5,872 nt of DNA from DAOTUB01 sp034437455 (GTDB lineage: Bacteria > Chloroflexota > Anaerolineae > B4-G1), in the NCBI GenBank assembly GCA_034437455.1, contig DAOTUB010000164.1, positions 1 through 5,872 on the forward strand, written 5' to 3'. The position numbers were made by a program, and so were the translations under genes. Numbering within the stretch: the stretch's first letter is position 1; each line of letters begins with the position of its first letter. Below are positions 1-5,119 of this stretch, one piece after another. Under the pieces are notes generated by a model, which worked only from the letters and a program-made list of their open reading frames with translations, had not been told where the DNA came from and searched no databases.

Positions 1-39
1 TTTTCTCCAGACTGTATCTTTTCAATAAAACGGGGCTAT

Positions 40-93
40 GTAGCCGAGGTTTCCATACCTCGCGGGCCTGCGCGCTATGGAAAGCGCGGCTAC
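40..93. repeat. 54-bp palindromic element made of two hairpins (REP/MITE-like)
   Basis: The element is symmetric about position 66.5, with outer arms GTAGCC (40-45) and GGCTAC (88-93). Each half is itself a hairpin: CGAGGT/ACCTCG (45-50/57-62) around loop TTCCAT, and CGCGCT/AGCGCG (71-76/83-88) around loop ATGGAA, the reverse complement of the first loop. Across the full palindrome 22 of 27 pairs are Watson-Crick and one more is G-T. The four true mismatches (47/86, 49/84, 58/75, 60/73) are exactly the positions where each half keeps its own hairpin paired. No T-tract follows, so it does not look like a simple terminator. I infer an intergenic repeat family; copy number in the genome cannot be seen here. 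Confidence 0.75.
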
Positions 94-141
94 GTCGAAA
101 GCTCCCCAGACTTTTGAATTATACCCAGCTCAGGACGGCAT

Positions 142-170
142 TTGCTTTATACACCATACAGTGTTATAGT
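142..170 (+). promoter_or_regulatory. Predicted sigma70-type promoter of the RNA methyltransferase gene
   Basis: TTGCTT (142-147) and TATAGT (165-170) are separated by 17 nt, and TGT just before the -10 makes it an extended -10 promoter. Transcription should start near 177. This gives a leader of about 180 nt before the GTG start at 357, which is long for a single housekeeping gene. The prediction rests on sequence match only. Confidence 0.55.
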
Positions 171-199
171 TCGAGGAGATTCTAGAAAAATGCATCAAC

Positions 200-350
200 A
201 AGCGGATAAGCAGATGGAGAAAACCGATCTCTTGGAGCCAGTCAGCGTTCTGCTGATTGCGACTACTCCGAAAGCCACGCCTGTCTTGTCTCGGTCAAGA
301 GGTCGGGTATCCGCTTATCCGTTTTCATCCGCTGTCGCAGCCAAGAGGAG
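200..350 (+). promoter_or_regulatory. Strongly structured 5' leader with possible Shine-Dalgarno sequestration
   Basis: Several helices can be drawn by eye. AAGCGGATA (200-208) pairs with 308-316, or in a shifted register 203-211 pairs with 313-321. Segment 224-235 pairs with 295-306 over 12 consecutive pairs (10 Watson-Crick, two G-U). An 8-bp hairpin with a 5-nt loop occupies 239-259. Segment 229-235 (CTCTTGG) is also the exact complement of 341-347 (CCAAGAG), which overlaps the Shine-Dalgarno of the downstream gene. That pairing excludes the 12-bp helix. I recognise no known riboswitch or leader family, so the regulatory reading is inference. Confidence 0.35.
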
Positions 351-356
351 AATCCA

Positions 357-1601
357 GTGAACCGATCCAGCTTTGACCTCCAATTGACGACCATGGCCCA
401 CGGCGGCGCGGCCCTGGGCCGACACGAAGGGCGCGTCATCTTTGTTCCCTACGCGCTGCCCGGCGAGATGGTGCGCGTCGCGATCGCCGAGGATAAAGGC
501 CGCTACGCCTTCGCCCGCCTCATCGAGGTGCTCGAGCCTTCCCCCAACCGCGTCGCGCCTCCCTGCCCGTACTTTGGCCAGGCCGGATGCGGCGGCTGCC
601 AGTGGCAGCATATCGACTACCAGGCCCAGGTGCGCCTCAAAGCCGAGATCGTGGCCGACCAGCTCGCGCGCGTCGGCGGCGTGACCGATCCCAAGGTCCA
701 CCCCACCATCCCGGATCGTTCCTGCTGGGCCTACCGCAATCACGCCCAGTTTCATCCTGCCCCGGACGGCAGGCTCGGTTTCCAGGCCGCCGCCAGCAAC
801 GAGACCATTGCCATAGACGAGTGCCCAATCCTCCACCCGCTCCTATCCGATCTCTACGCCACGCTCGATCTGGATACGGAGGGTCTCATACGTCTCTCTC
901 TGCGTGTGGGCGTCAACACAGGCGGCCGCATGCTCGTCTTTGAGATGGAGGACGATCTGCCGCCGGCCCTGACGACAGATGCTCCTGTCTCCTGCGTTAT
1001 CCTCCTTTCCGACGGTGTGCACGCCAACCTCATCGGGAGCAACTATATCACAGAGATCGTCGCCGGGTACACCTATCGCATCTCCGCGCCTTCCTTCTTC
1101 CAGGTCAATACGGACCAGGCCGCCCAACTGGTGCCTCAGGTGTTAGAATACCTCGATCTACAGGGGAGCGAGACGGTGTTGGATGCGTATTGTGGCGTGG
1201 GGCTTTTTACCGCTCATTTGGCCGAGTACGCCGGGCTGGTCATCGGCATCGAGGAAGCTCCCGCTGCCGTGGACGACTTGATGGAGAACACGACCGGTCA
1301 GAAAAACATCGAGATCGTCGAGGGACGGGTCGAGGACGCCCTTCCCGACCTGGACATTCCCCTCGACGCCGCTGTGCTAGATCCCCCCCGTGCCGGCATG
1401 GATCGCTTTGCGCTCGACGCGCTGGTCGAACGGGAGCCTGCCCGCATCGTCTATGTCTCGTGCGACCCGGCCACGCTCGCCCGCGACGCCAAGCGGCTGA
1501 TCCGCTCTGGTTACCAACTGGTCGAGGTGCAGCCGGTGGATATGTTTCCCCAGACCTGTCACATCGAGAGTGTGGCGCTGTTCGTTTCTGGACGCACGTA
1601 A
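357..1601 (+). CDS. RNA uracil-C5 methyltransferase, TrmA/RlmD family (class I SAM-dependent)
   Basis: This 414-aa protein should methylate C5 of a specific uridine in 23S rRNA or tRNA, using S-adenosylmethionine. An N-terminal TRAM-like RNA-binding domain covers residues 5-60. Four cysteines that bind the [4Fe-4S] cluster in this family are present (C70, C78, C81, C156). The SAM-binding motif LDAYCGVGLFT is at 275-285 and DPPRAG at 342-347. The catalytic nucleophile is C369 in VSCDP, and the general-base glutamate is E404 in CHIES. Length and motif set are those of a full, active enzyme. The GTG start is set by AGAGGAG at 344-350, six nt upstream. The sequence alone does not separate RlmD (U1939), RlmC (U747), RlmCD and TrmA (U54) specificities; cluster cysteines argue for the Rlm type, since E. 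coli TrmA lacks the cluster. It appears monocistronic: the next gene has its own promoter. No clear terminator follows. Confidence 0.93.
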   Translation: MNRSSFDLQLTTMAHGGAALGRHEGRVIFVPYALPGEMVRVAIAEDKGRYAFARLIEVLEPSPNRVAPPCPYFGQAGCGGCQWQHIDYQAQVRLKAEIVADQLARVGGVTDPKVHPTIPDRSCWAYRNHAQFHPAPDGRLGFQAAASNETIAIDECPILHPLLSDLYATLDLDTEGLIRLSLRVGVNTGGRMLVFEMEDDLPPALTTDAPVSCVILLSDGVHANLIGSNYITEIVAGYTYRISAPSFFQVNTDQAAQLVPQVLEYLDLQGSETVLDAYCGVGLFTAHLAEYAGLVIGIEEAPAAVDDLMENTTGQKNIEIVEGRVEDALPDLDIPLDAAVLDPPRAGMDRFALDALVEREPARIVYVSCDPATLARDAKRLIRSGYQLVEVQPVDMFPQTCHIESVALFVSGRT

Positions 1602-1625
1602 AACGCGCTTTCGGACACGAGTGAG

Positions 1626-1653
1626 TTGCAAACGGTGTCAGATGTGCTAAAAT
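1626..1653 (+). promoter_or_regulatory. Predicted promoter of the RHH-like/HNH cassette
   Basis: TTGCAA (1626-1631) and TAAAAT (1648-1653) lie 16 nt apart, with TGC directly before the -10 (extended -10). Transcription is expected near 1660. The leader would then be about 20 nt and contain the purine-rich ribosome binding site GGGGGAAAGGAAAAG ending at 1680. It lets the cassette be expressed independently of the methyltransferase gene. Confidence 0.6.
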
Positions 1654-1680
1654 CGAGTAGAAAAAGGGGGAAAGGAAAAG

Positions 1681-2103
1681 ATGACTGGTCAAGCCATTAC
1701 CCTACATTTGCCAGAGCATCTCTATAGACAACTGGGACAGGCCGCGAATGTCTTGGAACAGACGTTGGATGACGTGGCGCTCCAGTCCATTCGCGCTGGC
1801 TTGCCTCCAAACCTCGATCGGGTACCAGAACGCTTCCAGGCGGATCTGCAGGCATTGGGGCGGTTGAGCAACGAGATGTTGTGGCAAGTAGCACGCAGCG
1901 AAATAGACGACGACAAAGCAACTTTATACGAGTCGCTGCTGGAGCGAAATCAACGCGGAGAATTGGATGAAGCGGATCGAGTCAAGTTAGACGCATTACG
2001 TGAAGAGGCTGACCTGCTCATGCTCCGCCGGCCTTTTGCGTATGCGCTGTTGAAATGGCGTGGATGTAATATTCCGACGCTGGATGACTTGCCGAGACCG
2101 TGA
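1681..2103 (+). CDS. Small helical protein with RHH-like N terminus, paired with HNH endonuclease
   Basis: The 140-aa product has no catalytic motif that I recognise. Residues 5-38 fit a ribbon-helix-helix pattern: a short alternating strand (AITLHLP), then helices near 12-22 and 27-38. The rest (about 53-130) is predicted helical and highly charged, with LSNEMLWQVARSE at 62-74 and a C-terminal ALLKWRG segment (122-128). From memory this matches a family of hypothetical proteins common in Chloroflexota and cyanobacteria, often encoded directly before an HNH nuclease as here. The ATG follows a strong purine-rich ribosome binding site. The last codons overlap the GTG of the next gene (GTGA, 4 nt), so the two are probably translationally coupled. 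A role as DNA-binding autoregulator or partner of the nuclease is inference. The base composition looks less GC-rich than the flanking genes, which hints at acquisition. Confidence 0.8.
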   Translation: MTGQAITLHLPEHLYRQLGQAANVLEQTLDDVALQSIRAGLPPNLDRVPERFQADLQALGRLSNEMLWQVARSEIDDDKATLYESLLERNQRGELDEADRVKLDALREEADLLMLRRPFAYALLKWRGCNIPTLDDLPRP

Positions 2104-2528
2104 GCAAAACCTACATTTCCCAGGAACTGCGGCGACTCATTGCCCAGGATGCCCATTATCGCTGTGGTTACTGCCTTACGGCACAGCGGATCATCGGGCG
2201 TCCGATGGTAATCGATCATCTGTTGCCAGAATCACGAGGCGGTTTAACCGTTCGGGAGAATTTGTGGTTGGTATGTCGTCGTTGTAACGAGTTCAAAGGC
2301 GACCGCACTCACGCTGTCGACCCACTGACTGGCGCGACGGCGCCTCTATTCAACTCTCGGATCCAATCCTGGGGAGTACATTTTGCCTGGAGCGAAGATG
2401 GCTTGGAAATCATCGGGTTGACGGCTACTGGACGGGCGACGGTGATCGCCCTACGCCTGAACAACGATGAGATTGTTGCAGCCCGCTCACTGTGGGTCTG
2501 GGCAGGTTGGCATCCACCAGTCGATTAA
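2100..2528 (+). CDS. HNH endonuclease
   Basis: The 142-aa protein is a single-domain HNH (beta-beta-alpha-metal) nuclease with a short C-terminal extension. Two zinc knuckles frame the active site: C22-x2-C25 and C59-x2-C62. Catalytic H40 lies in VIDHLLPESRGG, the middle Asn is N54 in ENLWLVC, and the final Asn/Lys are N63 and K66 in CNEFKGDR. All expected residues are present. The C-terminal part (75-142) carries LFNSRIQSW, a GRATV segment and a WHPP ending, which I recall as typical of the stand-alone Chloroflexota/cyanobacterial HNH group rather than of group I introns or McrA-like restriction enzymes. The GTG start overlaps the upstream stop by 4 nt, and no separate ribosome binding site is needed. 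No intron, intein or methylase is nearby, so its target is unknown. It converges with the permease operon, whose stop codon is 15 bp away. Confidence 0.9.
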   Translation: MSKTYISQELRRLIAQDAHYRCGYCLTAQRIIGRPMVIDHLLPESRGGLTVRENLWLVCRRCNEFKGDRTHAVDPLTGATAPLFNSRIQSWGVHFAWSEDGLEIIGLTATGRATVIALRLNNDEIVAARSLWVWAGWHPPVD

Positions 2529-2543
2529 TCCTACCGCCTCGCC

Positions 2544-3803
2544 CTAATCATCTATTTCAACGCGCACGTCAACATAGGCTGGCTCTCTGGACAGTTTCGG
2601 TTTCTTCGTGCGGCGCACGACCCGTCGCTCGCGCCGATGGACGTGCCACGCCGCCCGCAACCGTTGTCTCAGCGAGTCGGCGTCCAGCCCCACCCGCAGC
2701 CGGAGCCAGGCCAGCGTCATCACGGCGAGCGCGATTCCACCGAGTGCCAGTCCCGGCGACCAGAGCACCCCCAACCCGGCCCCGCGCAACATCACCCCGC
2801 GCACGATCGCCATATAGTGCTGCACCGACGAAAAACGCGACAGCACACGCATCGCTTCGGGCAGGCTGCCCGCCGGCACCAGGAAGCCGGAGCAGGCGAT
2901 CTCGAGCATCGCCAGCGCGAATACGAACAACATCGCCTGCTGCTGCGTGCGCGAGATCAGCGAGATGAGCGTGCCCCAGCCGATCTGCACCAGGACGAAG
3001 GGGACGGTGAGCAGCAGCAGGAGCGGCAGCGAGCCGCGCAGCGGAATATCGAACCAGGCGACGATCACGCCGATCATCAGCAGACAATCGACCAGGCCGA
3101 CCACGAGTGTGGGGATCGCCTTGCCCGCCATCAGCTCCACCCGGCCCAGCGGCGTGACGCGCAGTTGTTCCAGCGTGCCCAGCTCCCGCTCGCGGGTAAA
3201 ACTCTGCGCGGCGATGATCAGCGTCACCTGGTAGACGATCAGCCCCAGCATCATCGTGATCGCGCCGGGCTGGCCGTCGAGGGCCGCGTTGAAGCGAGCG
3301 ATGAAACGCAATTCCACCGGCAGGGCGCTGGCGAGTCCGTAGCGGGCGGCGAGATCGCGCGCGATCTCGGCGGCCACATTCTCTGCCGCGCCGATGGCGA
3401 CGTTTGATACCACGTAGCTGGAGCCATCGGCGATGACCTGTACCTCGGCGCTTTGGAGGGGATCGGTCAGCGACGCCCCGTAGCCCGGTGGGATCGCGAC
3501 GACGACGCTGACCTGCCCGCTCTGCATCCATTCCTCGGCCTGAGCGACGCTGTCTCCATATGCTCTGATGAGCAGTTCGTCCGTCTGCTCTAGCCGGGCG
3601 ACTAACTCGCGGCTGGCCCGGCTACGATCCAGGTCGACCACGGCCAGCGGCAGGTTGCGCACGCCTCCTCCCGTCATGCCGCCCATCAGCAGCAGTTCCA
3701 GCAACGGTCCCAGGAGCAGGAAGCCGAGCAGGAGTTTATCGCGGCGCAGTTGCAGGAGCTCTTTGATCACCAGGCCCCAGATGCGGTACAGAATGTTTCT
3801 CAT
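2544..3803 (-). CDS. ABC-2 type transporter permease (YbhR/YbhS-like), second gene of operon
   Basis: The 419-aa membrane protein is the transmembrane half of an ABC exporter. It has an N-terminal cytoplasmic KELLQLRRDK segment, TM1 near 25-44, a large extracytoplasmic domain near 45-178 (with VVVAIPPGYGASL at 100-112), then TM helices near 181-200, 230-250, 258-284, 290-312 and 348-368. The coupling loop SFTRERELGTLEQLRVTP (201-218) is the signature that contacts the ATPase. A 50-residue cytoplasmic tail follows the last helix; it is strongly basic at 379-412 and ends in acidic residues, and is absent from the sister permease. The gene is 57 bp downstream of that permease, and a repeat pair fills this gap. 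Only a weak ACGGA sequence precedes the ATG, so translation may depend on the upstream gene. No ATPase gene adjoins it. The substrate is unknown (drugs, lipids or polysaccharides are possible). Confidence 0.9.
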   Translation of the reverse strand: MRNILYRIWGLVIKELLQLRRDKLLLGFLLLGPLLELLLMGGMTGGGVRNLPLAVVDLDRSRASRELVARLEQTDELLIRAYGDSVAQAEEWMQSGQVSVVVAIPPGYGASLTDPLQSAEVQVIADGSSYVVSNVAIGAAENVAAEIARDLAARYGLASALPVELRFIARFNAALDGQPGAITMMLGLIVYQVTLIIAAQSFTRERELGTLEQLRVTPLGRVELMAGKAIPTLVVGLVDCLLMIGVIVAWFDIPLRGSLPLLLLLTVPFVLVQIGWGTLISLISRTQQQAMLFVFALAMLEIACSGFLVPAGSLPEAMRVLSRFSSVQHYMAIVRGVMLRGAGLGVLWSPGLALGGIALAVMTLAWLRLRVGLDADSLRQRLRAAWHVHRRERRVVRRTKKPKLSREPAYVDVRVEIDD

Positions 3804-3808
3804 AATCC

Positions 3809-3859
3809 GTAGGGCGGTTTTGCTAACCGCCGTAGGGTCGGATTTGCTATCCGACCTAC
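3809..3859. repeat. Tandem pair of REP-like hairpins between the two permease genes
   Basis: Two units repeat with a 23-bp period, each starting GTAGGG. The first hairpin is GGCGGTT (3813-3819) / AACCGCC (3825-3831) and the second is GTCGGAT (3837-3843) / ATCCGAC (3849-3855). Both have the identical loop TTGCT (3820-3824 and 3844-3848). The stems differ at two base pairs, and both sides changed together each time (G-C to T-A and T-A to A-T). A closing CTAC (3856-3859) ends the second unit, complementary to its opening GTAG. The pair occupies nearly the whole intercistronic gap, from just after the stop of one gene to 5 bp before the start of the next. In the operon mRNA it would form two stable hairpins. 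Confidence 0.85.
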
Positions 3860-3860
3860 A

Positions 3861-4970
3861 TCAGTGTACCCGTTTCTTAACCGTCAGCGCCCCCAGCCCC
3901 ACCCAGGCGACGGAAAGCGCCAGCAGCGCGAGCGCCGGTCGCCACATCTCGACCAAGTTGGCCCCCTTGAGAAAAATGGCGCGGCAGATGGTCACAAAGT
4001 GAGTGCTGGGCAGCGCGTAGGAGATGGCCGCGCTCGTCAGGTCGGTGGTGTCCAGGGGATCGATCATGCCGGTCAGGAAGAAACCGGGCACGAAAAAGAC
4101 GAACAGGGCGATCACGGTGGCGGTCTGCTGGCTGCGCGCCAGGTTGCCGATAAAGAGCGCCATCCCCACACTCGCCAGTAGAAAATCAATCGTCAGCGCC
4201 ACGAGCAACAGCGAGCTGCCCCGGAAGGGCACGTCGAACAGCAGCACCGCCGTCAGCCAGACCGGCAGCAGCCCGACGAGCGCGGCGGTGACGTAGGCGA
4301 TCAGCTTGCCCCCCAGGTACTCCAGGCCGCGCACGGGAGTGGCGACGAGCGATTCGAGCGATCCACTCTCGCGCTCGCGAGCCAGCGCCAACGCCGCCGC
4401 CATCACAGGCAGAGAAAAAACGATGGGGATGAGGCCAGGGATCATACTCTCCCGCTCGGAAGCTTCGGGCAGGTAGGCGGATTGAGCGCGAATCTGCAAC
4501 GGCGGCGGGGGCGTGGAGAACTGGCGGTTCAGCTCCAGCCCAAAGTCGGCGGCGTGGCCGAGCAAGCTGCCGGTCGCCTGCCCGGCGACGAAGGTACCCA
4601 CTCCGTCCAGGATGACCTGCACGGAAGCCGAGTCGCCCTTCTGGATCGTGTGGGCAAAGCGCGGGGGGATGATCATCGCCGCGTCCACGCTCTGCTTCAC
4701 CAGCAACGTGTCGATCTCCTCGTAGCCAGATGTATAGCTGATGGAGAAATCGTCGTCGCTGGAAAGGGCGGCGACGAACTGGCGCGACAGGGGAGTGCGA
4801 TCCTGATCCCACAGCGTCAGATGGATGCGCCCGCTGCCGCTGATAAAAATCGTGGACAGGGCGACGAGAACAAAAGCGGGGGATAGAAACACCATCCACA
4901 GGGTGCGCGGCTCGCGTAGAATGTGCCGGTACTCTTTGACAAGTACGCTGATAAACCGGCGAATAGACAT
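3861..4970 (-). CDS. ABC-2 type transporter permease (YbhR/YbhS-like), first gene of operon
   Basis: The 369-aa inner-membrane exporter subunit starts MSIRRFISVLVKEYRHI, the usual amphipathic entry of this family. TM1 is near 24-44 and a large extracytoplasmic domain spans about 45-175 (with MIIPPRFAHTI at 99-109). Further TM helices lie near 176-197, 223-245, 252-276, 284-302 and 344-364. The ATPase-coupling motif ARERESGSLESLVATP is at 197-212, and PSTHFVTICRAIFLKG at 321-336 is the conserved segment before the last helix. A TTG at 4991 would extend the frame by seven codons, but it lies inside the promoter spacer and upstream of the expected transcription start, so I chose the ATG at 4970. 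No Shine-Dalgarno precedes it, which fits a leaderless message. Together with the second permease it probably forms a heterodimeric channel. Its ATPase must be encoded elsewhere. Confidence 0.9.
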   Translation of the reverse strand: MSIRRFISVLVKEYRHILREPRTLWMVFLSPAFVLVALSTIFISGSGRIHLTLWDQDRTPLSRQFVAALSSDDDFSISYTSGYEEIDTLLVKQSVDAAMIIPPRFAHTIQKGDSASVQVILDGVGTFVAGQATGSLLGHAADFGLELNRQFSTPPPPLQIRAQSAYLPEASERESMIPGLIPIVFSLPVMAAALALARERESGSLESLVATPVRGLEYLGGKLIAYVTAALVGLLPVWLTAVLLFDVPFRGSSLLLVALTIDFLLASVGMALFIGNLARSQQTATVIALFVFFVPGFFLTGMIDPLDTTDLTSAAISYALPSTHFVTICRAIFLKGANLVEMWRPALALLALSVAWVGLGALTVKKRVH

Positions 4971-4979
4971 AGAGCGGGT

Positions 4980-5008
4980 AGTGTAACGCAAAACGTCGGT
5001 TCTGTCAA
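4980..5008 (-). promoter_or_regulatory. Consensus sigma70-type promoter of the permease operon, giving a near-leaderless mRNA
   Basis: On the minus strand, TTGACA (5008-5003) and TACACT (4985-4980) are separated by exactly 17 nt. Only nine nt lie between the -10 and the ATG at 4970, so transcription should begin 0-3 nt before the start codon. The absence of any Shine-Dalgarno sequence agrees with this. The match is sequence-based only. Confidence 0.7.
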
Positions 5009-5028
5009 TGGGAGATATGGGCTATGCC

Positions 5029-5048
5029 AGTTGGAACCTCGTCCAATT
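5029..5048. promoter_or_regulatory. Operator-like dyad in the divergent promoter region
   Basis: TTGGA (5031-5035) and TCCAA (5042-5046) form an inverted repeat with a 6-bp centre; the outermost pair A5029/T5048 also matches while G5030/T5047 does not. The dyad abuts the -35 (TTGCCC, 5047-5052) of the pentapeptide gene and lies 20 bp from the -35 of the permease operon, so a bound repressor could affect either. No regulator gene is in the window. Confidence 0.3.
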
Positions 5049-5075
5049 GCCCTCGCGCTTACATTATGCTATACT
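5047..5075 (+). promoter_or_regulatory. Predicted promoter of the pentapeptide-repeat gene
   Basis: TTGCCC (5047-5052) and TATACT (5070-5075) are 17 nt apart, and TGC before the -10 makes it an extended -10 promoter. Transcription is expected near 5082. It is divergent from the permease promoter, with 38 bp between the two -35 boxes. Confidence 0.6.
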
Positions 5076-5084
5076 ACCCCCTAT
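5065..5084 (+). repeat. Left copy of an inverted site flanking the pentapeptide gene
   Basis: TATGCTAT (5065-5072) and ACCCCCTAT (5076-5084), separated by 3 bp, reappear in reverse complement at 5778-5798 with a 4-bp gap. This copy covers the -10 and the expected transcription start of the pentapeptide gene. It could be an operator or the terminal inverted repeat of a relic element. Confidence 0.45.
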
Positions 5085-5119
5085 CCTGGGTATAAGAGTT
5101 GAAAGTGACATCCGCCATT

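Noticed and set aside
40..93. Intrinsic terminator of an upstream gene
   Set aside because: Stems are GC-rich but no run of T follows on either side of the element.
190..360. Possible 56-aa leader peptide starting ATG 190, with AGGAG at 174-178 and a GTGA overlap with the methyltransferase start
   Set aside because: The predicted transcription start (about 177) falls inside its ribosome binding site, the Shine-Dalgarno spacing is long (11 nt), the peptide has no recognisable features, and the same DNA is better explained as structured RNA. The 4-nt overlap keeps it from being fully excluded.
315..836. 173-codon open frame on the minus strand across the methyltransferase N terminus
   Set aside because: It is antisense to conserved TRAM and Fe-S coding sequence in GC-rich DNA, has no ribosome binding site, and is low-complexity Ala/Gly-rich: a shadow frame.
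1602..1625. Terminator after the methyltransferase gene
   Set aside because: No stable stem followed by T residues is visible before the next promoter.
2637..3407. 256-codon plus-strand frame opposite the second permease
   Set aside because: Its product is rich in His, Gln, Arg and Pro with no domain, and it mirrors a well-supported permease; an antisense artefact of GC-rich codon use.
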